Shown here: piece by piece, positions 18,400-25,992 of the stretch
How positions within the stretch are numbered: position 1 is the stretch's first letter
How the letters are laid out: each line of letters opens with the position of its first letter
Source: an uncultured Robinsoniella sp.
GTDB taxonomy: Bacteria; Bacillota; Clostridia; Lachnospirales; Lachnospiraceae
DNA: 64,000 nucleotides
NCBI GenBank assembly: GCA_900540475.1
Contig: UQGG01000037.1
Coordinates: 1 to 64,000, forward strand
Direction of reading: 5' to 3'
Notes under the pieces: model-generated
The model's database searches: none
What the model saw: the letters and a program-made list of their open reading frames with translations, nothing else
What the model was told of the DNA's origin: nothing
Made by a program: the position numbers and the translations under genes

Positions 18400-19171
18400 T
18401 ATCATTTCTCCAAAGAGTTACAATCACTCCATCCGTATTATTTCCTGATATCTGATAAAATGTCTGATCAGGTATGCAGATTGTAACCTGTTTTTCCATT
18501 TCAACAGGCACATAGAATATTTCTACGGTTTTATTTTGATAACGAACTTGAAAATGTTGATCCTGATAACCGAATCCTTTGATAAATTCTATATATTCTT
18601 CAAGAGACAGCTCTTTTTTACTTATAATTGCAGAATGGGGATATCCTACATACCGAAAATGCCATGGTTCATGAGCGATTCCTGTGATTTTTTCTTTCTT
18701 TTGCTGATAACGTTCTATAAAACCATAGTGGGGTGCGGCCTTGCGAAACTTATTGCTAATGCCTTCATAGGGAAACTCCGGACAAATGAAATCTATTTTG
18801 AAATCTATTTCATCCTTTTTCAGACCCAGGTCAATGGCAAGACCTGTCTGATGTTCACTGTGATCCGGGAGAGCAACAAATTTCCGGGTAAAGGTTTCGC
18901 CACTTTCTCTTAAGGTGTTTTTGTATATGGCAGTCTGTTCTTTTGATGAACGGTATCCGCTTACCGGAATAATTTCATCCCCTTTGCCTATATTTTTGAA
19001 AATCTGCCGGAGCACATTTGCTGCTTCCCGCTTTAGCAGAATACCGGGAAAGCTGTCATCTGCCGATATGAGTTCCTGTTTATCAGAAGTCTTCAAAGGA
19101 TAGTCTGCATTGACCAGAAGCAGATTTCCGCGATAGATGTTAGTTTCATTTATGGTAACTTGTTTTATCAT
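18392..19171 (-). CDS. vanXY: VanXY-type D,D-dipeptidase/D,D-carboxypeptidase
   Basis: 259 residues of the M15 zinc peptidase family. Visible motifs are SGYRSS near residue 95, the zinc-binding SEHQTGLAIDLG (His and Asp) near 130, and HEPWHFRYVG (catalytic Glu and third zinc His) near 195. A cytoplasmic enzyme without a signal peptide fits VanXY, which removes D-Ala-D-Ala dipeptide and terminal D-Ala so that D-Ala-D-Ser precursors dominate. The last 50 residues are an extra C-terminal region. Its ATG overlaps the ligase stop as ATGA. Confidence 0.88.
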   Translation of the reverse strand: MIKQVTINETNIYRGNLLLVNADYPLKTSDKQELISADDSFPGILLKREAANVLRQIFKNIGKGDEIIPVSGYRSSKEQTAIYKNTLRESGETFTRKFVALPDHSEHQTGLAIDLGLKKDEIDFKIDFICPEFPYEGISNKFRKAAPHYGFIERYQQKKEKITGIAHEPWHFRYVGYPHSAIISKKELSLEEYIEFIKGFGYQDQHFQVRYQNKTVEIFYVPVEMEKQVTICIPDQTFYQISGNNTDGVIVTLWRNDNE

Positions 19172-20226
19172 TTGCAGTGAAACCCAATCAGTTTGTCCAG
19201 AATGATATCAAAGGACATACCGATACCTTTCATCATATTCGGATACCGGCTGTGAGATGTAAATCCAGGAATGGTGTTCACTTCGTTAAATACAATTTCT
19301 CCGGATGGAGTAAGGAACATATCCACTCTGGCAAAATCGGTGCAGCCAAGTGTGTGATAGATAGTCTTAGCTGTATCCTGTATTCTTTTCTCACAGGAAG
19401 GATCAATTCTGGCTGGCATATGTATCTGAGATGACTGAAAGGTATATTTTTCGGTAAAATCAAAAAATCCAACCGATAATTCGATTTCGTCCACTCTGCC
19501 AGTAATCAGTTCCTCAGTTCCCAGGATTGCACAGCCCACTTCAAATCCTTGTATGGTCTCTTCAATTACGATTTCATTATCGTGTTTAAATGCCAGTTCA
19601 ACTGCAGGCATCAGTTCTCTTTCACGATAGATTTGCGTAATGCCAATAGAGGAACCTGAGCGGACAGGCTTTACAAACAAGGGATATGTCAGATTCTTTG
19701 ACAGCTCCACAGCAGTTCCTTTTTCAAATGATTTTATAAGAACTGATTTTGGAACGCTGATTCCGGCTGCCTGTACCAGTTTGTGTGCCCTGTTCTTATC
19801 CATACATAGGGCTGATGAAAGAGTATTACAGCCCACAACCGGAATCCCTGCTAATTCAAACAAACCCTGTAATGTGCCGTCTTCACCATTTTTTCCATGT
19901 AATACCGGGAACACCAGATCCAACGGAATAAGAAGCAGTTTATTCCCGGTAATTTTTAGGATTCCGTGTGAAATGCGGTTTTGTGATACTACCACAGGTA
20001 CCAGATTATCTTTGTCACGGATCCAGTTGTTGTTCTTAACATTTTCATAGTTACCGAGATAGTGATACCAGTTCCCGTCTCTTGATATACCAATAGGGAT
20101 TGGATTGTATTTTTCGTGATTTAAATTCTCCAATACAGAAAAAGCGGATTGTAATGATACATCATACTCTGTTGAATTGCCGCCAAATAGAATACCAATC
20201 GTTTTTTTGTTCATATTATGATTCAT
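19168..20226 (-). CDS. vanG: D-alanine--D-serine ligase (VanG-like)
   Basis: 352 residues with a Ddl-family ATP-grasp fold: LFGGNSTEYDVS at the N-terminus, HGKNGEDGTLQG near 105, VKPVRSGSSIGI near 185, and NEVNTIPGFTSHSRYP near the end. The omega-loop carries TEKYTF followed by IHMPA, the EKY pattern of D-Ala-D-Ser ligases, rather than the KGY-type motif of D-Ala-D-Lac ligases. The start at ATG 20226 has GGAG seven bases upstream. VanR-like boxes and a terminator-like leader hairpin lie upstream. The subclass (G versus C, E, L or N) is judged from gene order and motif memory and is less certain than the D-Ala-D-Ser call. Confidence 0.85.
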   Translation of the reverse strand: MNHNMNKKTIGILFGGNSTEYDVSLQSAFSVLENLNHEKYNPIPIGISRDGNWYHYLGNYENVKNNNWIRDKDNLVPVVVSQNRISHGILKITGNKLLLIPLDLVFPVLHGKNGEDGTLQGLFELAGIPVVGCNTLSSALCMDKNRAHKLVQAAGISVPKSVLIKSFEKGTAVELSKNLTYPLFVKPVRSGSSIGITQIYRERELMPAVELAFKHDNEIVIEETIQGFEVGCAILGTEELITGRVDEIELSVGFFDFTEKYTFQSSQIHMPARIDPSCEKRIQDTAKTIYHTLGCTDFARVDMFLTPSGEIVFNEVNTIPGFTSHSRYPNMMKGIGMSFDIILDKLIGFHCK

Positions 20227-20255
20227 ATTTTTCTCCTCGTTTGTATAAGATTTAT

Positions 20256-20308
20256 TAGAAAAAGCACTCTCGCTCTGACACAATAATTGTATCAGGAACA
20301 AGAGTGCT
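20256..20308 (-). promoter_or_regulatory. Terminator-like hairpin in the leader of the ligase operon
   Basis: On the minus strand AGCACTCT (20308-20301) pairs with AGAGTGCT (20270-20263), with an inner stem CTGATACA/TGTGTCAG. The structure ends in TTTTTCT, which is an intrinsic-terminator shape. Only about 30 bases separate it from the ligase start, so the operon promoter must lie upstream of it (near the VanR boxes) and every full transcript must read through. It could end the vanRS mRNA, act as an attenuator, or do both. Confidence 0.6.
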
Positions 20309-20350
20309 CTTTATCTGTTTTCGATAAAGGATTTTCTCTTTTTTTCTATT

Positions 20351-20374
20351 GAAATTCTTACAAAATTCCTACGG
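20351..20374 (-). promoter_or_regulatory. Tandem VanR-like binding boxes
   Basis: Read on the minus strand, CCGTAGGAATTTT is followed by TTGTAAGAATTTC. These are two direct copies of GTANGAATTT spaced 11 bp apart, as expected for an OmpR-type response regulator and close to the remembered VanR consensus (TCGTANGAAANTT). They lie just after vanS and before the ligase, at the expected place of the inducible promoter. Confidence 0.6.
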
Positions 20375-20418
20375 AGGAGTGATTGCAGTGCCGATTTCGT
20401 TTTTACGGATCTCATAGA

Positions 20419-21564
20419 TCATTCAAACTCATGATGAGCCGGTATTGTAACTTTTATGCTGGTCAATTCATTTGCACTCTGTGCGGATATAGTACCATGA
20501 TGCAATGCTACAATTTCTTTGGCAATAGCGAGTCCAAGTCCTGCTCCGCCGCTGTTGGAACTGCGGGCAGTATCGAGCCTGTAGAATTGTTGGAAGATTT
20601 TTTCGAGTTTTTCTTCCGGAATGGTGTTGCCGTGGTTAGTAACGGTCAATGTGATATACGGATCTTTTTGCTGTACATAAATGTTTATTTCCGTATTATT
20701 AAAACTGTAATTAACGGCGTTGCGCAGCAGATTGTCAAACACGCGCAGCATTTTATTTGCGTCACATTTGATCTTCAGATTAGACGGTGCATCCAGAGAA
20801 CAGACCAGATTCTTTTCAGTCAGGATGGGTTTGAATTCATATACCAGCTGCTCCAGCATACGGGTCAGATTTACTCTGCTGTAATCAAGTGTAATATTCG
20901 AAAGGTTAAATCTGGTGATTTCAAAGAATTCATTAATTAGTTCTTCCAGACGTTCCGCTTTATCCAGAGAGATTGACAAATACTTGTCCCGTAATTCTTC
21001 CGATATCTGATTTTCATCCCGAAGCAGGGTAAGGTAACCAATTACGGATGTGAGCGGTGTTTTCAGGTCGTGTGCCAGATATACGACAAGGTCATTTTTC
21101 CTTTGTTCTGCAAGCTGGGTATCCAGCCTTTGCTTTTCTAATGTGTGCTTGATGGTATTAATCTTTTTTTCAGTAGCGGATAATTCCGGACATAACACGA
21201 TATTATCGGTATCTTCTTTTATTAAAGAATCAATCCCATAGTTTATCTCTGTGAAATACTTCGTAAACCAGTTCAGATATAACCGAAAGAATATCAAAAA
21301 GAAAACGATAATTGCAATTAATAGGAAGATTTCCAGATAATTTCGAAATGTCTGCTGATAGAGGTTATAGGCTGTCTCATATTCCAGGTGCATGATATTT
21401 TGAAAAATGCCTACCATCCAGTTTGCGAAATATCCCCGAAAGATTAATTCATAAGAGATAAAGATTATGATCAGTGCAGAAAACAGCATAACTAAGGTTT
21501 TTACATATATCTTATTTTTTAATTGACTGTAATCGTCATTGTCTTTAAATAATTTATTTTTCAA
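20419..21564 (-). CDS. vanS: VanS-type sensor histidine kinase
   Basis: About 381 residues. Two transmembrane helices (about residues 20-40 and 72-95) flank a short outside loop, as in VanS of the vanG/C/E types. The H-box is LAHDLKTPLTSVIGYL near residue 165, followed by the N-box (LRNAVNYSF) and G-boxes (GGAGLGLAIAK). The start is uncertain: TTG 21564 gives MKNKLFKD with reasonable spacing to GGGGAG, while TTG 21576 abuts the ribosome site. It overlaps the end of vanR by about 11 bases. It senses glycopeptide or its cell-wall effect and phosphorylates VanR. Confidence 0.85.
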   Translation of the reverse strand: MKNKLFKDNDDYSQLKNKIYVKTLVMLFSALIIIFISYELIFRGYFANWMVGIFQNIMHLEYETAYNLYQQTFRNYLEIFLLIAIIVFFLIFFRLYLNWFTKYFTEINYGIDSLIKEDTDNIVLCPELSATEKKINTIKHTLEKQRLDTQLAEQRKNDLVVYLAHDLKTPLTSVIGYLTLLRDENQISEELRDKYLSISLDKAERLEELINEFFEITRFNLSNITLDYSRVNLTRMLEQLVYEFKPILTEKNLVCSLDAPSNLKIKCDANKMLRVFDNLLRNAVNYSFNNTEINIYVQQKDPYITLTVTNHGNTIPEEKLEKIFQQFYRLDTARSSNSGGAGLGLAIAKEIVALHHGTISAQSANELTSIKVTIPAHHEFE

Positions 21565-22255
21565 TAGTATATCCAACTCCCCATACGGTTTTGATAAATT
21601 TCGGATTTTTAGCAGGTTCTAATAGCTTCTCGCGCAGTCTCCCAATGTGAGCCATAACGGTGTTATTGTTGTCTATAAATTTTTCGCCCCAGACTGCTTC
21701 AAATAGTTCTTCAGAAGAGATCACTTTGCCCTGATGTTCACAGAGATACCACAGAACAGAGAATTCAATGGGTGTCAAAGCAATTTCTTTTTCGTATAAA
21801 ATGCATTTGTGGTTTTCTTTATTGATCAGCAGCCCCTTGATATCGTATTCATTTGCCGGGGACTGTACCTGTCCGCATAGGCTGTTATACCGCACATACC
21901 TTCTTAACTGGGTTTTGACTCTGGCGATTACTTCTAAGGGGTTAAACGGCTTCGTAATGTAATCGTCAGCCCCAATGGTCAGCCCCATAATCTTATCGGA
22001 ATCATCAACTTTTGCTGTCAGCATAATAATAGGAAAGTAATGGTTTTCCCTGATTTTCTGGCAAAGATGAAGTCCGCTGATATCAGGAAGCATAATATCT
22101 AAAATTGCCAAATCAAGCCTTGTGGATTCTATACATTTTAAAGCATCTATGCCATTGTAAAATTTATGTACGGTATAACCGTCATTTTTTAGACAGACTT
22201 CAATTAAATCCGCAATTTCTTTTTCATCATCAACGATTAAAATATTTTCATTCAT
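21554..22255 (-). CDS. vanR: VanR-type OmpR-family response regulator
   Basis: 233 residues: receiver domain 1-118 with phospho-acceptor Asp in LAILDIMLPD, switch Lys in ITKPFNP, and a winged-helix output domain from about residue 130 to VWGVGYTIEK. ATG 22255 is preceded by AGGAGG. First gene of the van operon, transcribed away from the sugar-importer operon. By analogy it activates both the regulatory and the resistance promoters. Confidence 0.88.
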   Translation of the reverse strand: MNENILIVDDEKEIADLIEVCLKNDGYTVHKFYNGIDALKCIESTRLDLAILDIMLPDISGLHLCQKIRENHYFPIIMLTAKVDDSDKIMGLTIGADDYITKPFNPLEVIARVKTQLRRYVRYNSLCGQVQSPANEYDIKGLLINKENHKCILYEKEIALTPIEFSVLWYLCEHQGKVISSEELFEAVWGEKFIDNNNTVMAHIGRLREKLLEPAKNPKFIKTVWGVGYTIEK

Positions 22256-22552
22256 TTAATCTTCGTCCTCCTTTTATATTTTCGCCGCCATATGACCCGG
22301 TAAATACTTTAAAAGCTTCAAGGTGTTTTCTGAATTGGCAGCTGTTCAGATGAATACTCTTTCTGTAAAGATGAAGAATATGCTCCAGTATAGCATATGT
22401 ATTTCCCATGTACAACTTATCAGCCTAAAAAAACGGCGATTGATTCCAATTACAATCAGAACCCATATCCGGATAAAGCCAAGAATGGCTCCTTTTATTT
22501 ATCAGAATTTTCCAGAAGAAATTTTCAAAAATGTACAACTTATTTTTTCCGA

Positions 22553-22589
22553 TTTGTCCTACCTCCCAACCTATAAAAATCAGTATAAT
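22553..22589 (+). promoter_or_regulatory. Promoter of the sugar-importer operon with shared activator-like element
   Basis: TTTGTCCTAC (22553-22562) lies exactly 31 bases before TATAAT (22584-22589), the same geometry as at 8159-8195. No usable -35 box is present. The gap 22256-22628 holds this promoter and the vanR leader, and no other gene that I can support. Confidence 0.55.
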
Positions 22590-22628
22590 TTAGACATAAC
22601 AAAGACAAGTCCTAAGGAGGAATTTAAA

Positions 22629-24050
22629 ATGAAGAAGAAAACAGTGATCAGTTTTATGTTAATTACATCTATGACGGCCGGCATGCTGGCAGGCTGCGGA
22701 GGCGGAGCGAAAGAAACAGAAGCAAAAAGTGAGGCAAAGACAGAGAGTCAGACAGAAGCGAAAACAGAAGCCAAAACAGAAGCAAAGTCAGAAGCCGTGA
22801 CGGAAGAAAAGACAGACGCTCAGACAGAAGGGGAAACCCAGGCGAAAGCAGAGGGCAGTGCAGCAGCAGTCAATCCCGAAGAAGAAGTAACCTTATCCGT
22901 ATTAGCAGGGCAGTCTACCACAGATGCGGGTATTGAAGATATGATCGATGAAGCTTTAGCAGAAAAATATCCCAATGTAAAACTGGAATGGGAATGTGTG
23001 GACTGGGGAAATGATTTCCAGCCGAAAATGCAGCAGTACATGCAGTCAGGACTGCCGGATATTATGATTGGCAAGGCTCAGGATGTTGCCACTTATGCAC
23101 CCCAGGGAGTGCTCGGCGAAATCGACAGCACTTACCTGGACAGAGGGCTGGATGCAGCCAGAGAAAATGTAACTATCGATGGCAAGACATACGGAATGGT
23201 ATACAATGCACTGTATCAGGGCGTTTATTATAACAAGACCATGTTCAAAGACAATGGCTGGGAGGTTCCCAAAACCATGGATGACCTGCAGAAAATCATT
23301 GATGACTGTAAAGCTAAAAATATCACTCCATTTGCAAGCCATATGGTTGACACCTGGTCTATCGGAAATGTAACTATGCAGTTTGCAATGAATGATGTGT
23401 TCAACAAAGATCCTGAGTGGGGAGACAAATTCAGAGCCAAAGAAGTAACCTTCAGTGACAGCACAGAAATGCAGGCAGCATATCAGAACAACAAGTTAAT
23501 ATTTGATAATACTTTTGAAAATACATTCTCAATGGAACAGACGGATTGTGACGCAAAGATGGTATTAGGGGAAGCAGCAATGAAAGTATCCGGTTCCTGG
23601 TCCATTCAGAATTTCCTGGATATCGATGAGAACTTTGACTTTGGTATTTTCCCGTTCCCGAATCAGACCGGTGATTCCAAATTAATATTCGAACCAAACA
23701 TCACAGTTATGACAAGTGCTAAAAGCGAAAACCAGAATGCAATCAACTGTGTATTGGATGTGCTTACATCTGACCAGGAGCTTGCAGTGGAAATCTATGA
23801 CTATACCAAGACGGCATCCATGTTAAAAGATGTATCCCCAACATTTACAAATCCAAGCCAGGAAGATATTGATAAATATGCAGCTGATGGAATGATCGTA
23901 GACGTAACCCTTGGAAATAACCAGCTGGTATGGGGCGGATTCCAGGAAGAAAATGCAAAAGATATCGCAGCATGGCTTCAGGGTGATGAGACTTTTGAAG
24001 ACTGCCTGAAAGCATCCGATGCAAGGGTAGATGCCAGCTCAGCAAATTAG
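22629..24050 (+). CDS. Sugar ABC transporter substrate-binding lipoprotein
   Basis: 473 residues. A lipoprotein signal peptide ends in the lipobox LAGC (Cys near residue 22). It is followed by a 48-residue low-complexity linker of EAKT/ESQT-type repeats that spaces the binding domain from the membrane. From residue about 75 the protein is a family 1 extracellular solute-binding domain (LSVLAGQSTTDAG..., YNALYQGVYYN, GEAAMKVSGSW). ATG 22629 has AAGGAGGA upstream; the frame is open further upstream without a ribosome site. First gene of an importer operon with two permeases and GH36, so the substrate is probably an alpha-galactoside. No ATPase gene is present; a shared MsmK-like ATPase encoded elsewhere is likely. 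Confidence 0.88.
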   Translation: MKKKTVISFMLITSMTAGMLAGCGGGAKETEAKSEAKTESQTEAKTEAKTEAKSEAVTEEKTDAQTEGETQAKAEGSAAAVNPEEEVTLSVLAGQSTTDAGIEDMIDEALAEKYPNVKLEWECVDWGNDFQPKMQQYMQSGLPDIMIGKAQDVATYAPQGVLGEIDSTYLDRGLDAARENVTIDGKTYGMVYNALYQGVYYNKTMFKDNGWEVPKTMDDLQKIIDDCKAKNITPFASHMVDTWSIGNVTMQFAMNDVFNKDPEWGDKFRAKEVTFSDSTEMQAAYQNNKLIFDNTFENTFSMEQTDCDAKMVLGEAAMKVSGSWSIQNFLDIDENFDFGIFPFPNQTGDSKLIFEPNITVMTSAKSENQNAINCVLDVLTSDQELAVEIYDYTKTASMLKDVSPTFTNPSQEDIDKYAADGMIVDVTLGNNQLVWGGFQEENAKDIAAWLQGDETFEDCLKASDARVDASSAN

Positions 24051-24084
24051 TACTCCAAGCCAGCTTGTGGTATTCATGGCATCA

Positions 24085-24145
24085 AGTTTGAAAGGAACTT
24101 TCAAACTACTTAATTAATGCAGTACCGCAGACTTGTCTGCGGTAC
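24085..24145 (+). promoter_or_regulatory. Two perfect stem-loops between binding protein and permease genes
   Basis: AGTTTGAAAG-GAA-CTTTCAAACT (24085-24107) and an 11-bp perfect palindrome arm GTACCGCAGAC (24122-24132, partner 24135-24145) stand just before the permease ribosome site. Such hairpins between binding-protein and permease genes usually protect the upstream mRNA or slow downstream translation, giving excess binding protein. There is no U-tract, so full termination is unlikely. Confidence 0.6.
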
Positions 24146-24160
24146 GCAGGAGGTATAAAA

Positions 24161-25051
24161 ATGACAAAATTGAAAAAAAAGGGCATGGATAAAAAACTGT
24201 TCCGCCAATATTTGATACTGGTTCTGCCAGGTTTTATTATTTTTACAATCGGGCTTATTATTCCCATGTTAATGGCATTTCGGTATTCGCTCACCAGCTG
24301 GGACGGTATGTCTGCGGTAAAGCCATTTGTGGGATTAAAAAATTATATGGATCTGTTTCAGGATTCTGATTTCAGATCTGCATGGTGGTTTACTATTTTA
24401 TTTACCATCGGCAATACCGTTATCCAGAATATCGTTGCACTTTTATTTGCAGTAGCGCTGGACAGTGGGATAAAAGGCCAGAAAATTTACCGTACTGCAT
24501 TCTTTGTGCCTTGTCTGATCAGTGCGGTCATCGTAGGTTTTGTATGGCTGAAAATGTACTCTAATGTACTTCCGGCAATTAATGATGCCTTGGGAACCAA
24601 CATCAACTTTATGTTGTTTGGAGATGGCAAGACAGTATTGTCAGGACTTTTAATTGCGAATAACTGGCAGTGGATCGGTTATTGGATGTTAATTTATCTG
24701 GCTGGGCTGCAGTCAATCCCGTCAGAACTTTATGAAGCAGCCAAAGTGGATGGAGCAGGCGCCATAAAAAGATTTTTTAATGTAACAATTCCAATGCTGG
24801 CACCTGCAATTACGATCTGTGTGGTAGGTATCACGACAGGTTCCTTAAAAGTGTATGATTTACTGGTTTCATCTACAAAGGGAGGTCCCGGAAGGGCATC
24901 TACATCCATTATTTATCAGACTTACACAACGGCAATTAACGGGCGTCAGTACGGTTATGGATCAGCAATGTCCGTCACGCTAGTCCTGGTATTATTTCTG
25001 GTAGCGCTGATACAGGTGAAAGGATTAAAGAAAAAGGAGGTGCAGGCATAA
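24161..25051 (+). CDS. Sugar ABC transporter permease (MalF/UgpA-like)
   Basis: 296 residues with six transmembrane helices. The EAA loop reads YEAAKVDGAGAIKRFFNVTIPML near residue 195, where the permease meets the ATPase. ATG 24161 has AGGAGGT upstream. The stop codon overlaps the next start as TAATG (one base shared). CUT1-family oligosaccharide importer subunit. Confidence 0.9.
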   Translation: MTKLKKKGMDKKLFRQYLILVLPGFIIFTIGLIIPMLMAFRYSLTSWDGMSAVKPFVGLKNYMDLFQDSDFRSAWWFTILFTIGNTVIQNIVALLFAVALDSGIKGQKIYRTAFFVPCLISAVIVGFVWLKMYSNVLPAINDALGTNINFMLFGDGKTVLSGLLIANNWQWIGYWMLIYLAGLQSIPSELYEAAKVDGAGAIKRFFNVTIPMLAPAITICVVGITTGSLKVYDLLVSSTKGGPGRASTSIIYQTYTTAINGRQYGYGSAMSVTLVLVLFLVALIQVKGLKKKEVQA

Positions 25052-25917
25052 TGTTTGGAAGAAAAAAAGAAAAAGAAGATACACCTTCCCAGCCATATAC
25101 AAAAAGCACCTTTCTCATTCAGATCGTAATGAGTCTGTGCGCAATTGCTTTTATGGCACCGATATTCATGATTTTGAATTATTCCTTTAAAACAAAAAAG
25201 GAGCTTTATCTAAGCAGTCCCATTGCACTTCCTGAAAGTTTCAGTCTGGACAACTATGTACAGGCATTTAAAAAATTGAATCTGGTAACTACTTTTGGCA
25301 ATACGTTTCTCTATACCGCAATCAGTGTATTAATATTGGCACTGCTGTGTGGGACAACTGCCTGGGCAATTGCCAGATGCAATCACAAATTTTTTAAATT
25401 CTGCTATATCTACTTTATAATTGGAATCCTGATTCCATACCAGGCATTGTTTTTACCAATTTACATTATTGGCTTCAATATGCATTTGACGAATACCAGA
25501 ATCGGAATTATATTTATGTATATAGCCACTGGAGTTTCCTTCGGGGTCTTTCTGATGAACAGTTTCATGTCAACTGTTCCGGTAGAACTGGAAGAATCCG
25601 CACGCATTGACGGCTGCTCCGTATTTAAAACATATTATAAAATCGTACTGCCGCTGCTGAAACCGGCTATGGCTACGCTGGTGATCATGCAGTCGTTCCA
25701 GATCTGGAATGATTATCTGCTGGCAAGCCTGTATGTGAGCAAAAAACAGTTAAAAACGCTGACGGTAGCCATACAGTCTCTGTTTTCTGCACAGTCCAGT
25801 GATTATACCACTGCCATGGCGGCGATTGTGATCTCCGTTCTTCCCATAGCCATATTGTTTATCTGCCTGCAGAAGTATTTTATAAAAGGAATGACAGTTG
25901 GAGCAGTGAAAGGCTAA
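25051..25917 (+). CDS. Sugar ABC transporter permease (MalG/UgpE-like)
   Basis: 288 residues, six transmembrane helices, EAA loop EESARIDGCSVFKTYYKIVLP near residue 180. It has the extended periplasmic loop start (LYLSSPIALPESF) typical of the MalG half. It is the partner of the upstream permease and is followed after 75 bases by the GH36 gene. Confidence 0.9.
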   Translation: MFGRKKEKEDTPSQPYTKSTFLIQIVMSLCAIAFMAPIFMILNYSFKTKKELYLSSPIALPESFSLDNYVQAFKKLNLVTTFGNTFLYTAISVLILALLCGTTAWAIARCNHKFFKFCYIYFIIGILIPYQALFLPIYIIGFNMHLTNTRIGIIFMYIATGVSFGVFLMNSFMSTVPVELEESARIDGCSVFKTYYKIVLPLLKPAMATLVIMQSFQIWNDYLLASLYVSKKQLKTLTVAIQSLFSAQSSDYTTAMAAIVISVLPIAILFICLQKYFIKGMTVGAVKG

Positions 25918-25992
25918 ATGCGTTTAAAATTTATAAACTGCCGGTTGCTTAAAAGATTTCAAAGTCGAATGAAAATATAAAGGAGTATGAAT

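Noticed and set aside
20383..20940. Plus-strand open frame of 185 codons opposite vanS
   Set aside because: It lies antisense to the conserved kinase domain and its product has no protein-like motif.
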